From Basidiobolus meristosporus CBS 931.73 (taxonomy: Eukaryota > Basidiobolomycota > Basidiobolomycetes > Basidiobolales > Basidiobolaceae): a DNA stretch of 33,755 bases. How positions within the stretch are numbered: position 1 is the first letter of the stretch; every line of letters starts with the position of its first letter. The stretch lies in assembly GCA_002104905.1 (NCBI GenBank), contig MCFE01000814.1, positions 1 through 33,755 on the forward strand, read 5' to 3'. This document shows positions 19,301 to 30,508 of the stretch, in pieces. The translations under genes and the position numbers were made by a program. The notes beneath the pieces are model-generated. The model had not been told where the DNA came from. It saw nothing but the letters and a program-made list of their open reading frames with translations, and searched no databases.

Positions 19301-19499
19301 CCAGTGAAAGGATCATACTCAAGGTCGAATTTCCCACGAAGCAAAGCAGCAAGCTGGGGGAAAGCTCATGAATAAGAGTCTTCGTCACTAAGTCGGCAAA
19401 TGTTGACCTTACCTGTCCTTGGGGTTGGTTTTTTGCCTTTGGTTGAAAGATGCCAGCCTTGCTAGAAGCTGGCATATCATCAGGATTGTAACGAGACAT
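16368..19499 (-). CDS. Pumilio/Puf family RNA-binding protein, 7 coding exons
   Basis: A cytoplasmic repressor that binds UGUA-type sites in mRNA 3' ends. My exon model (minus strand) is 19499-19413, 19353-19228, 19172-18950, 18885-18848, 18775-18626, 18541-16549 and 16474-16368, joined by GT-AG introns of 55-84 nt. It gives about 907 residues. The junction at 18626/18541 restores DFPRTPSPV, a motif typical of Pumilio N-termini. A Gln-rich stretch lies around residues 476-497. Eight Puf repeats span residues 538 to about 885, with recognition motifs SRFIQ, NYVIQ, CRVVQ, NHVIQ, CRVIQ, NYVIQ, SNVVE and NYVVQ. The long exon could read through to TAA at 16508, but GTAAGC at 16548-16543 splices to CTAG at 16477, giving a last exon with EVEKL as in other Pumilio C-termini. 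The ATG at 19499-19497 begins [10 protein letters not shown]. Confidence 0.93.
18619..18626 (-). promoter_or_regulatory. UGUAAAUA motif across the 5' splice site of intron 5
   Basis: The minus strand reads T|GTAAATA, with the bar at the exon/intron border. This fits the Pumilio response element UGUANAUA and sits on a splice donor of the Pumilio gene itself. Chance occurrence is possible because donors often read GTAAAT. Confidence 0.3.
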
Positions 19500-20190
19500 C
19501 ACGCAGTTTTCCGTGTCTCAAATATCAAAATTAGGGGTTTTCGTCTACCCTCCAAAGTTTCCACAGAGAGTATGCTACCTTTCGGGTTATCAAAGTACCA
19601 GAAAGACCAGGTTTTTACGTTACCAAGTAGAGTCTACAAGTATGCAGGATCTATGGACAGAACTATTTGTACAGATTTACACCACTAAAGTACAAGGGTA
19701 CAAGAATGCACAAGAGGAACTAACGGTTTAGAGCAAAGATGAAGCGAGTGTAAGGCTAATGATGAGTGCAAAAACGCTTACTAGCCAACGTGGTGGGATA
19801 GAGGGTCTCAGCAAGTTCAATTAGAAATATTGGCCCCCCGAGGGAAGTTTACGGGGAAATTTTTGTTGCTTATGATTTCATGTTTCTTTTTTTAACTAGG
19901 GCATCAAGTTCGCTTAATTCTCAGCCTGTTTTCGGCTTATTTACTGATTAAATAATGGTTGTCTGATTAGATGCACCAGCTGAAAAAAATCTTCTGGTCA
20001 TTTGTTGTCTATTGTCCATGGCCAATCAGCAGCGAGACCGGATATTTAGCTAATGTGACAATTGATGGCCAATATGTTTCAATGAATGAAACTTTAATCA
20101 CACGCTTAATAGTTTCATGCTGTGTGAGCTATATATATTTATGTATTATCATCATTATCATCATCATCGAGCATCACTACTGTGGCAGAC
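19500..20190. other. Intergenic region between divergent genes
   Basis: It holds the promoters of the Pumilio gene (minus) and the small secreted-protein gene (plus). A TATATATATTT near 20131 lies about 60 nt before the second ATG, and a CAT/ATT microsatellite lies at 20147-20169. No further gene was recognised. Confidence 0.5.
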
Positions 20191-20523
20191 ATGGCCCAAC
20201 TTACGATCTCCGTTTTCCTTATCCTTGCTATTCTTGAACACGTGCTCTGCGCGCGACCATATCCAAGGTACATGAATCCCTACTATGGTCCATGGAGACG
20301 TTACTCCTATGGTGAATACTGGCGGCCGCCTAGGATGTACAGAAATGCTGCAAAGCGACGTTCGGGTGGAGCGAATACACTCAGTCAAGTTAATGCTAGG
20401 TTGGCTGGTCTACTACAAGAGGGGGATAACATTATGTATATCCCACAAATGCCATCTCAAAACTATCGGAAATCACCAGCTAACGTTATGGTTACCCGAG
20501 GCAGATATTTCCAGGAATTTTAA
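20191..20523 (+). CDS. Small predicted secreted protein, basic, Tyr/Arg/Pro-rich
   Basis: 110 residues with no recognised family. The first 21 residues (MAQLTISVFLILAILEHVLC) form a classic signal peptide with likely cleavage after CA. The mature part starts RPYPRYMNPYYGPW and is rich in Tyr, Arg and Pro. A KRR site at residues 53-55 could be cut by a Kex2-type protease, leaving a C-terminal peptide beginning SGGANTLSQ. No cysteines remain after the signal peptide, so it is not a disulfide-knotted effector. An upstream in-frame GTG at 20182 is not used as a start here because ATG at 20191 begins the signal peptide. TATA-like sequence lies about 60 nt upstream. A single-exon gene; function unknown. 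Confidence 0.6.
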   Translation: MAQLTISVFLILAILEHVLCARPYPRYMNPYYGPWRRYSYGEYWRPPRMYRNAAKRRSGGANTLSQVNARLAGLLQEGDNIMYIPQMPSQNYRKSPANVMVTRGRYFQEF

Positions 20524-21028
20524 ACATTATGGAAAGCCCAAGCAGATGCATGGATTCAGGAGTGTAGGTCAGAGCGTCATTTACATTGAATAAGCAGATA
20601 GATGAGCAAATAGGTATTAATTATAGGTAACGATTTTGGTTATTGATGTTCGATATCAATAATTTACGGGCAAGGGGCTTTGATCCAATCAAGTCACCCT
20701 TAGCATAGGGATTTTAAGATGTTGATTATTACAAAGCAAGCTGGAATTCTGCAAAGCGGTAGTGAAGCTTTGAATGGACCAACTGCTGTATCTAACATAT
20801 ACCTTGCTGCCATAGTGAGCCTCGATTCCTTGCTTGTAACTTTTCTTTGTAAAGTAATAACTAGACAGTTAGGCTTCCACCCTGTTTTGTCGTAGGTGAC
20901 TGACCCTACTCTTGTTCCAATAAGTAAATTTCTTTCCACTTCCGACAAAGAAAGTGTTGTTACATCTCCTGTATTATTGTTTCTTTTTTACCCCACTTTG
21001 ACGAACATTCCCACTATTGCATTACCCC
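20524..21028. other. Intergenic, no gene supported
   Basis: 3' region of the secreted-protein gene and promoter of the Cdc24-like gene. An 82-codon minus-strand ORF at 20700-20948 has no ATG start and no recognisable domain. Confidence 0.5.
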
Positions 21029-23658
21029 ATGTCCACTGCTGCTCTAACCAAACCTGACGACGGGTCCACCTTTTACGGTGACTGCCAAAGACTTCTACGC
21101 CGCCTGCGGAAGGTCCCTTCGCTTACCACATTTCTGGATTCGCAGCAAGAAATGTGCACCACCGGCAGTTCCTATTGTCCTTTCCCTTCTGGAACGAATC
21201 CGGTGACCACGTTGTGGAACACCTTTCGCTTGGGCTCAAGCTTGTGCGCACTATTTAACGCCACAGAGCCAGAGACCTTATTAGAAGTAGATGAGGAGGC
21301 CACCTTAGAAAACCTCAAAGCCTGCAAACACGGCGTATATCACTTTTTACTGGCCTGCAAAAACCAACTTGGAATGACGGATGAAAATATGTTTACAATT
21401 ACGGAGCTCTATCAGGACGATACCAACAAGTTTTTGAAGGTAAGATAGAGCAAAGCGCACGTATCTGACCTGGCTCTAACCGATAGGCAGGTTTCTCATA
21501 CTGTGGAATTGCTCCTACAAAGAATGGTGGAGAAGGGTTTATTGGAGGATGATACAGCAGAGGAGGAGGGTGAGATGCCTCCAACGGGTGCCAACGAGTC
21601 ACAGTCAACAGATCCCCTCTCCAGTACCGCGCAAGAGAGGCTTCGTAAACAAACAGTCAAAGAATTGCTTATCACCGAGCGAAAGTACGTCAAAGATTTG
21701 GAGAAGCTTCAGGTACCCAACACTTCGCACTCGGCAAAGAAACCTTATTAATCTTCTCACAGGGGTATATGCATGAACTTCAGGCACAAAAGGTGGTTTC
21801 CAACGACATCCTGCGAAATCTATTTGCCAACCTCAATGGACTTGTTGACTTTCAAAGACGCTTTCTAATCGGAGTGGAGGCGAACGCGGAGCTCCCACCG
21901 ACTGAGCAAAGATTTGGGGCTTTGTTTATTCAAATGGTAACAGCCTTAGTCAACCACATGGATCTCCCAGGTCGCTAAAACCTCAACAGGAAAACAGCTT
22001 TACTGCATATGAGCCCTTCTGTGCCAACTACACCCATGCTTCAGAAATCGCCTTGGCCGAAGCCCCGAACTTGATGGTCAGTATAACCAGAGTGGGCGAT
22101 GTATCGGGACTTTCCCTAAGCCATCAATTTTCTAGAGATTGGCACATATCGTCGAGCCGACATATGGCCTGCCATCACTGCTCATCAAGCCAGTGCAGCG
22201 AGTGTGCAAATATCCGCTCTTGCTTTCGGTAAGTCGGGGATGCTACGGCCCATCACGTGCAATGGAACCATCGTTAAACCAATTTTGGAACCTAGCAATT
22301 GGCGAAGCTGATGTCTCCAGATGAGCCGTACTACCAAGAGCTCCTCGACGGTCTGGTGGCCATCAAGCGAGTGGCTGATCGAGTCAACGAGACACAGCGC
22401 AAGGAGGAAAACTTTATAGAATTGAAGAAGTTGGAGAAGATCATCGAGAACTGGAATGGCCCTTCGCTGTCCTATTTTGGAGAATTGCACATGTTTGACA
22501 AACTCTCTGCCACTGTCAACGATGTGGAGCGTGAGTGCTGGCTCTACCTCTTCGACAAGGCGCTCTTGGTTTGCAAAGAAACGGCAGCCAGCAGGAAAGC
22601 GAATAAGAATGGGAACTCCAAGAAGCCCCTCGCCCTGCACAACAAAGCCACTCTGCTCATTCGAGAGATACGAGCAGTGGTACCAACCGCCCGGAATGGT
22701 ATGTTAAGCCCGTAAGCGCATCCACAAACCATGCACTCAATAACGTATTTCGAGCAGGTACCTACTCGGTCAAAATTGATTGGCTCAACTCCGAAACGAT
22801 CCTAAGCCCGGTAAATGAAGAGCAATTCAAATTATGGACATCCACCATCGAAAAGGTCCGCGATGCGTACAAGGCTTCGAGGTTGAGCAAACAGACAGGC
22901 CCGAGACACCCAGGGCTCACTCGCGCCCACTCGAACCTATCAGAGCTAGAGGGGCACGAGGCCAATTGGAACTCGGATGATGATGCGGTCTCGTTTATCG
23001 ATCAGCAAGACGATCATGATGACGATGAAGTCCCACTTTCGCTTAGACGCTCCTCCTCCAAAGGTATACTGAACAGAAGCCGAAGCCAGTCGAATCCCGC
23101 ACACGTCCACTCCATGGGAGCGGGATATCCGCCCATGTCCATGCCTCCCTTACCCAGGGTGGAGAATTCATATGGAAGCCAGCACCCTGGCCACCTTAGC
23201 GCACCGGCGCCACCCTCGCACTCGTCTTACGAGCAAAGCCAGGCGTTTCTTGGGGAGCAGTTCCGCAAGCTGCAGCTCGAGAATGAACGTCAGGGCCGGA
23301 GAAAACCTATTTGTTAGCGGATCAAGCGTACCGACAGAGACGAAGCGCATCGTCGCCCAATATCCACAACCATTCCACCAACGTCAAGGTGCGTATCAAC
23401 TATCATGAAGACTCCTTCATGCTCGTGGTGCCGTCGGATGTGGCATTCGAGGAACTCCTGAAGAAAGTAGAAAAGAAGATCCATCTGTGCTCAGGAACCA
23501 GAATAGAAGGCAGGCTACGAATCAAGTACAAGGACGAGGAGAACGATCTGATATTGATCAACACTGACGAAGATGTGCAAATGGCGTTTGAAAATCGCAA
23601 TAACATGGAGGCTAGACAAAATGAGCTGGCAATGGTCGTAGATATCTATGTCAGTTGA
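21029..23658 (+). CDS. CDC24: Cdc24/Scd1-type Rho guanine nucleotide exchange factor (one frame break)
   Basis: It loads GTP onto Cdc42 at sites of polarised growth. Exons: 21029-21439, 21491-21712, 21763-21936, 21990-22076, 22136-22228, 22296-22698, 22758-23658; introns 50-67 nt; about 763 residues once one frame break is allowed for. Order: CH-like N-terminal domain (residues 1-137), DH domain from about 193 (ELLITERKYVKDLEKLQ, then LIKPVQRVCKYPLLL), PH domain about 395-505, low-complexity linker, PB1 domain in the last 90 residues with an OPCA motif (KYKDEENDLILINTDED). PB1 binds the Bem1/Scd2 scaffold. The frame changes near 23293: a stop follows GRRKPIC at 23318-23320, while the PB1 frame is already open. 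One base missing from the GGG run at 23293-23295 would explain it; a 29-nt GT-AG segment (23289-23317) fits but is too short for an intron. AATAAA is at 23758. Confidence 0.9.
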
Positions 23659-24059
23659 TCCAATCACCCGCCATCATCCGCATCATCGCATCATCCGCAT
23701 TGTACATGTCCAGCATATTTATTACTACTGCGCACACCCATCGCTCACCTATAATCGAATAAAATGATGAACTCCAATCACATGATGCCTATGGGTGGAT
23801 TGGTGCAGTCACGTTGTATCAATAACTGGTTTCCATGCAAATGGCGGGTGGTTAGCGTGATCAAACTAAGGAAAAAGTGGTCTTTTTTTGCTTGGAATCA
23901 AATGACTTTTTTTTCTCTAGAAGAATATTGTCTGTGATCTGTTCCCACCTTTATTACCATTGTGACCAGAATTTTCGTTTCGCCGGCGTCCACTATCACC
24001 ATTCCTTGGTACTGTTTACCCCCCCACACTACCTAAATACAACTACTACTCCAGTGCAA
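23659..24059. other. Intergenic: CDC24 3' end and next promoter
   Basis: ATCATCCGC-type short repeats at 23669-23699, a poly(A) signal AATAAA at 23758-23763, then T-rich promoter sequence. No gene is seen. Confidence 0.5.
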
Positions 24060-24952
24060 ATGGGGAAATGGGCAGAAAAGTCGTATGATGACGAGCTACT
24101 TCGCAAGATGAAAAAGCTGTTCAATGAAGTCTCGGAGAAGAGTGAGAAGGACAACGTATGTTGGTTGAGCAGAGTGCTTTGTGTGTTGTGAATGTCTGAA
24201 CTGACCTTGACGTTGTAGGCTGAACCGTCGATAAGTTATCAAAGTTTTGTGGAGTCCTTTGACGAGAATGACCACTTCATTCGCCGCTTGTTTGAGTTTC
24301 TGGTTAAGGTTTGTGCAAGTCCCGAGCAGGCGCTTTTCTACCAGAGGGTGTGGTTAACAATTGTATTCTGCAGGATACTACCCAGCGACATCGCAAAAAG
24401 CGTCTACAACACAATCATTCAGAGACCCATCGCCATCAACACAGTCTAAGTTCCATACTCCAAGTACTACCACCTCCGCGACATGAAGTCGGTGGTCCTC
24501 TATCGAGTTCTCACTCGCCGGCAATTGCCGAGCATTTTGGTAGTAGCTCCCATGCACGGCCCCACCTGGAACGACGGCTCTCGCGAGACAACACGCGACA
24601 TCTCACCGCTTTGCTACAGAGGCAGGCAGCGATGGCTAGACTAAACCACAACCACCCCCCGCGAGCCCATTCCACCAGAAGTCCTGGCGCACCGGTGCCT
24701 TCAGTATTATCAGCACATGGACCACATCCATTTCCTAATTTCTCGGTCCGGCGTAGATCCATCCCCATTGACGTTGAGCATGGGAGAGAGCGAGAACGAG
24801 CCGCGCTGGCCAGACGGATGAGTTTGTTTGCGCATAGACAGCCACCTATACCTACGATAGCAGAGCTTGAGTCCAGCTCGGAAACACCCCCGCTTCACCC
24901 AACCACGAACACGGAATTCCAATTCCCCGGAGCGATTCAGGAGGAGAACTAA
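24060..24952 (+). CDS. Unidentified protein, Arg/His/Pro-rich C-terminus, 3 exons
   Basis: I do not recognise the family. Exons 24060-24155, 24219-24308 and 24374-24952 join in phase 0 with GT-AG introns of 63 and 65 nt (branch-like CTGAC in the first), giving 254 residues. Residues 1-62 look folded: a charged helix (DDELLRKMKKLFNEVSEK) followed by YQSFVESFDENDHFIRRLFEFL, another helical segment. The remaining 190 residues are low-complexity, with His-rich (RLQHNHSETHRHQHS), Arg-rich (VRRRSIP, ERERAALARR) and Pro/Ser-rich stretches, probably disordered. No signal peptide or membrane segment is seen. The ATG at 24060 is the first codon of the conserved-looking helix. It lies between CDC24 and the convergent proteasome gene. 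Confidence 0.7.
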
Positions 24953-25311
24953 GGGGTCATGCAAGCCCCTTCTTTGCCCTTCGCCTTTCACCCTTCACGC
25001 CACTTTCACCTTCACCTTCACCTTCACCCTCACTTTCCCCCACTGTTTTGGTAGCTTCAATGTACTCTATGATTTGTCAAGCTTAACTTACATTTATTAA
25101 TGCCTACTTTACCCACGATGTGTACCATACTTTAAAAAACCCTTTTGAAATAATCTTGTACTTTCCGTTTCTTAGCTGAGCTAATAAACTCTGCCCAAGT
25201 GTTGAGCCAACAAACCCCATCGATGTTGTATTGATAATATGGACCAAGTGAGCTGACATTTTAATTAGAGGAAAGGTTGCTTGGTTAATTACAAAGAAAT
25301 GGTGGGTGGGC
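24953..25311. other. Convergent intergenic region with (TTCACC)n
   Basis: Shared 3' region of the unidentified plus-strand gene and the minus-strand proteasome gene. Four perfect TTCACC units lie at 25005-25028 within a wider C/T-rich tract. AATAAA at about 25184 would serve the plus-strand gene. No gene is seen. Confidence 0.6.
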
Positions 25312-26404
25312 TTATTCGGTTTCCATGGGTGCGGTGGTTGCAGCTTCGGTGTCAGTGGATCTGTTCAAAACATCAAAGTACTGCTCCAACTCTGGGCCTT
25401 CGAGGATCTGGAAGGGGGTATCCTTGCCCACATAGGCCAGGGTGCAGTTCTCGATGGTAAGCTCCTTGTCTTGCTGTAGAGTCTCGTTTAATGCGCGGAT
25501 ACCGTGGCGGATCAAGTCGCCCAATGAGCACTCGGGGAAGGCCTCGTACTGTCTCTCCAAATAGGTTTTCGCCGATTGGGATCGGGAGCCGATGGACATG
25601 GCGAAGTACTCGAAGTTTGTGCCGGCTGGGGTGCATTCGAAGAGATGTGGACCAGTTTCCTATATGACATTGCTATGAATAAACGCTACATGAAACCAAT
25701 CAACAAACGAGCAAAGTACGAACATCGTATCCAATCACGAGCAATCCAACACCATAAGGTCTGTTTCCGTAGTTTTGAGTATTGACTTGGGCCTCTGGTA
25801 TTATCAGATACGATTAGCCAGTGTCCATTATATACCACGCAAATCCACTTACTGTCAGCGATGGCTGAAACGATGCGAAGAATAGGAAGGGGGCGGTTGT
25901 AGAGCATCTTTGACTTCATGGCTTCAGCTCTCATGAAGTTACTACAAACGAGGTCAATTTTGTGGACAAGAGAGTGGTGCTTAGATCTGTTGCTGCATAT
26001 GTCATATACCTTAGGACACGGGCATCCGAAGTCAATCCAGCGATAGCAATCCCCATGTGGTCATCGACACGGTACAATTTCTTTTGGTAGGAGGCGAGCT
26101 CACCAGGGGTTCTCTGTTTGGCAACGTTCCATTAATCCGGGTTCGTCCGCATTGTGCTATCACAAGATCGGCGTTGTACTTACTTTCAAACCAACCAACA
26201 CGGCGTGGGTATTTGAGCGCAGACCCACTGCGGCTGAACCTTGCTTGACAGCCTCCAAGGCGTATTCCACTTGATGGATACGTCCTTGTGGACTCCAAGT
26301 AGAAATGTCGTTGTCGTATTGGTTTCTAAACTAAATAAAGTCCAACAAAGAGCGATTACTTTCCAGTTCTTCTACCAAACCGCTAGTGCGCAAGCACATA
26401 CCAT
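25312..26404 (-). CDS. PRE5: 20S proteasome alpha subunit (PSMA1 / Pre5 type)
   Basis: A structural, non-catalytic subunit of the outer ring of the 20S proteasome. Exons on the minus strand: 26404-26402, 26330-26184, 26113-26010, 25941-25853, 25794-25724 and 25659-25312, giving 253 residues (human 263, yeast 234). The start ATG alone forms the first coding exon: ATG is followed at once by GTATGT, and the next exon begins TTTAGAAACC, restoring M-FRNQYDND as in animals and fungi. The alpha-subunit N-terminal signature [20 protein letters not shown] is complete. Other family blocks: [39 protein letters not shown] and [14 protein letters not shown]. The tail is acidic/Thr-rich. The donor after GYD is GTTCGT, weaker than the rest. 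I saw no proteasome-type (GGTGGCAAA) promoter box. Confidence 0.96.
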
Positions 26405-26910
26405 GATGTATTTTACCAAGTCACTCTTTGGCTGGGAGCTTCACACTGGTATGGGATAAATAAGAGACTTTCTACTAGCTAAAGTCTCTATTCTACTCCC
26501 CTAGATGATAGCCTAAGCAGGATCACTTCACCGAATACGTAATCCTCATTCTCGAAAAAATTGAGATGTTGAATTGAAATGCTGCGTAAGTTGAATAAAT
26601 CTCGGTTAATCTAAATCACGTGTGATATGTGTTAGTGATATCTCCTGTCAACAATGGCATGTGTACGCATACATCTGGCTGAACACTCAACGTCTTGGTC
26701 CAACGCTGCACAGGTCTCATATATCGGAAAATTACATGGATGGCAGTAAGCATTGGATGCAGAGTAGGGACTGGATGCACCTCCTTGTGACAACCGCCTA
26801 TATATATATATGGAGGCCTCATAATGCTGGCGGATTTTCTCTATCAAGCCACTCGAATATGCCATATTGATTGATCGCTAATACAACCCTTGCTGCTGGC
26901 TATTGGAAAT
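26405..26910. other. Divergent intergenic region
   Basis: Promoters for the proteasome gene (minus) and the chitin synthase-like gene (plus). A TATATATATATGG run lies at 26801-26813, about 100 nt before the chitin synthase ATG. No gene is seen. Confidence 0.5.
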
Positions 26911-29900
26911 ATGACATCGTCAAACAAGAAATACAGCAAACCTTCGTTATATCGACAACTTCGCGGTCACAGAGGGTCACAAGGTACGCACATTCTTGCG
27001 CTGTCACTCAGTCAAACGCTGATATTACCATGTAAAGATGGCGAATACACTACACAGTTCAACTTCAATCCATGGGATGACCACAAGAAGCTTCCATCGT
27101 TTGAGGCCGAGAAATTTTACGCGTCACAGTCAGAGGCAGGATCGTTTCGAAGAGGTTCCCAAAATTCGCTCGCATTGTCGCACGGCTACCCAAATCTATC
27201 CAAAGCTCGGAGAGGCTGGGAGCTGATTTCACGGGTCTTCACTCTTCTTATTCCAGATCTTCTGCTCAAATGGTTGGGGAGAAAAGATGCCGGTAGGTTG
27301 TGGTCCACCTGCCATCTCCACAACCAACTAACCCAGATACAGCCTCTAGACAATCTTTACGAGAGAAAATAACTCTGTTCTTGCTCATGCTGGGTGTGTC
27401 CTCATTGTTTGTTGTTTGGGTGGAGATCGTTCCATACTCCTATTGCACTCCCAAGCAGCTGTACTCGCCTGAGGAGTTGAGTGGGTCGAAATATGTCGCC
27501 ATCAATGGGAAGATCGCTGATCTGTCTCACTCCACATCCACGGTAGGGGAGGAGGTTAGGCGATATTTGGGCAAGGATGTATCCCCCATGTTTCCCTCAT
27601 TCACCCTGCTTGCGCGCACCAGAGGAGCCACCGAGTATCCTGATCATGAGATTAATCGCTGCATCCACAACCTAACCAAAGCGGATAATTGGCTGGAGAA
27701 GAGGATATTCAACGATCCTGGTTATCGCGTTTCCAACCAGAAGCTGATCGAGTGCCCTGGTCCAGCAGACAGACCGATGGTTCAGCCCACTCGGGCGTCC
27801 ACCCACTGCTTCTACAACATCTCTGTGCGTTTCGAAGTAGCCAAGGCAACCATTGGAGGTAACGATACATGCTTGGAGTTGCTGTTGATTGCATACAATT
27901 AATGCTGCTGTGTTGTGTTACAGATCTGGTTTTTGATTACTCTATCCTAGGAAGCAGTGATACGCCACAACTGGGCCACATGATAGTGAACGATCACCTC
28001 TATGATGTCTCTGACCTGATCAAGTACTCCGAAGCTGACCCGGATGCCCGATTGTTTCCGCGCGACGTCACCGACCTGATCGTCCAACATGTAGGCCAGG
28101 ATGCGACCGAGCCGTTTAGCAAACTGGAGCACAGCGACATCTACTTGCGCTGTATGGACAAGCTTTTCTACAAAGGCACGGTGAAGGAGGTCGTCTATCC
28201 AAGATGCAACTCCTTCAACCCCATTCTTTGGCTCACTCTTGGCCTTCCCTTCATGATTCTTACCACCTACACTGTAGTGGCATTGCTAGAGTTCCCACAC
28301 AAAGGGAAGTTGATGCCATCGTCCAACTGTATCGTGATGGTGCCTTGTTACGGAGAGGACCAGCTGACCTTGAAACTGAATTTTGACAGTGTGGCCAGAA
28401 CAAACTTGGATGATAGCAATAAGCTGTTGATGGTTATCTGCGACGGGGTCTTCACTCCACCTGGATCCACCGTATACACACATCAGCTTGTGTTAGATGT
28501 GCTGGGCTTTAGTGGCCCTGAACCCGAGCTAAAGGCCTACATCTCTCTGGGCGAGGGGAACAAGAATGTCAACCTGGCCAAGGTCTACTCAGGTTTCTAT
28601 TCATGCGGAACACATCGAATTGCTTATGTGGTGGTGGTCAAGTGTGGGAATCCCATGGAGATTCGCTATGCAGGCAACCGTGGTAAGCGGGACTCAGTAC
28701 TGATCATGTGGAACCTACTGGAGGGCCTTTTGGATCCTCACAACAAGCTAACACCGCTAGAATACGAGCTATATCACCACATCAATAACGTGATCGGGAT
28801 GGATCCGCGCTCATTCCAGTATGCATTGGTACTGGACGCTGATACGTATGTCACCCCAGGAGCTCTCTCTAAATTAATCGATCGAATGGACCAGAACCAG
28901 CAACTGATGGCTCTCTCAGGCCATGTGAAGCCAGCCAATCCATCGGACTCGTTCATTACGATGCTTCAAGTCTACCCTTTCTTTATGACACATCACTTCA
29001 AACCGGCCTTCGAATCGATGGTCGGTGGGGTGAACTTTCTACATGGCCCATGCACCATGTACCGGATCAAATTCGCCGACAACAAGCCTTGTGTGGTGGA
29101 TACCTCGGCCATCGTTGGATTCAGTACACCCAGACCGAACACAATGCATCTGCAAAACACACTGCTTCTGGGCGAGGATTCGTTCTTTTCCATCATCCTG
29201 CTCAAGACTTTTCCCCAGTTGCGGCTAGGCTTCGAGAGTTCCGCAATCTTCTACACCAAACTCACCCCAATATTCTCTGTCTTCCTTGGGCAACAAGGCA
29301 GGGCCACCAGCGCGGCATTTCACAGCCACTTCGAGCTGGCCAGGGTGCATCGAGGGCTGATCCATCAGGTTGTCACAGGAGTGAAGTTGCTGAGTCACAT
29401 GGTTATGCCGGTGTTTCTGCTCTATTTATACTATGTGGTGATCCGAAGTGTTGCCACAGACGAGCTATCGTACTTGGTGGTGGGAGCCACGCTGCTTTGC
29501 ATGCTGGGCTTCAATGTTATGATTCTGGCCGTGCGGGGGATGTTTTCATCGGTCTTCTGGCTGGTCTTTGCGCTCCTCTTCTCCCTTCCCTTCTACTGCT
29601 TTATCATCCCGCTGTATTCGCTGTGGCACCGTGACGACCGTAGGTGGGTGGACACCATCCCAACCGGGGCCAAATCGATCCGTCGTAAACACGGGATCTT
29701 GGATGACACCAGCAGCCAGTACAAAGTCAGCATGCAGATCTCATTGTTGACCATCGCCGAATATGATGAGCTGGAGAATGCGGAGGATGGACTCGGAGAT
29801 GGAACACAACAACTAATTTCGGTGGAGGATGCCAGTTCCACGGATACCATTCCGGGGATCCAGGTGGTGGAGTCGGATCTGACAACGCAAGTGGATCAGA

Positions 29901-30479
29901 AAGCAGAGGAGATTTTGATCAGCCTGCCCTTTGAATATCAATCCTCCCGGAGCACCATCTCGAAAACCCATCATCTCAGCGGCGCATCGCACAAAAGTTT
30001 GGACAACGACGAGCCACTCTCAATAAGCTGTTCTCCGAAATCCGCCAGCCGCCTCTCGCAAGTCACCTACAGCTCCATGCAGCAATCCGAGTACAGCAGT
30101 GACTACACCCGATCCTCTAGAACACTATCCTTTTACTCACGCCATCTAGACGCCGTTACCAACGAGACAGAATCCCAACCCAGGTCCAGACCGGAAAGCG
30201 ACCGGAGTTCCAACCGAGACCATTCCCATCTGCTGAACGGGCCCACCAACTGGCTCCAAGACAGCGCTGGTGCAGCGGCTGTTGCGGGAAGAGGTGTACT
30301 TCTTCCTCAAGGACTCCAATCTCAATTCGATCACTCGAAGAGACGTCAAAGAGCACCTGTTCGAGCATTTCGGGGACGCGGTTACCCTTCACAATGATTA
30401 TATTCACGATTGTATCGAGGAATTCACCCTGGAGAAGTTGGCCCTTTTGCCAACCAACAGCACGCCGCAGTCTCCATAG
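26911..30479 (+). CDS. Chitin synthase-like GT2 protein with DEK_C-like tail; altered catalytic motifs
   Basis: Membrane protein of the Chs3-like division (classes IV/V/VII). Exons: 26911-26983, 27038-27292, 27337-27858, 27924-30206 and, less surely, 30265-30479, about 1115 residues. Two N-terminal membrane segments (ITLFLLMLGVSSLFVVW; ILWLTLGLPFMILTTYTVV) flank cytochrome-b5-like segments (IVNDHLYDVSDL). The GT2 core follows: VPCYGED, NRGKRDS, a DAD metal site at residues 588-590, and three C-terminal membrane segments near 29385-29620. The usual EDRxL is EDSFF (701-705) and the usual QRRRW is QQGRA (740-744), so the Arg and the Trp of two key motifs are gone. The final part (LREEVYFFLKDSNLNSITRRD) resembles a DEK_C domain but lies in another frame. 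A 58-nt intron 30207-30264 (weak donor GTTCCA, branch-like CTGAAC) joins it; an indel is the alternative. There is no myosin domain. Start ATG 26911. Confidence 0.88.
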
Positions 30480-30508
30480 AGGATTTTGTTAAACTCCTGA
30501 CTATTTTA

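Noticed and set aside
20700-20948. Minus-strand ORF of 82 codons
   Set aside because: It has no ATG start, no recognisable domain and no splice partners.
23289-23317. 29-nt GT-AG intron in the Cdc24-like gene
   Set aside because: It fixes the frame, but it is far shorter than the 50-67 nt introns elsewhere in the gene. A missing G in a GGG run is simpler.
29050-29634. Plus-strand ORF of 194 codons inside the chitin synthase exon
   Set aside because: It is an out-of-frame shadow of the conserved catalytic region.
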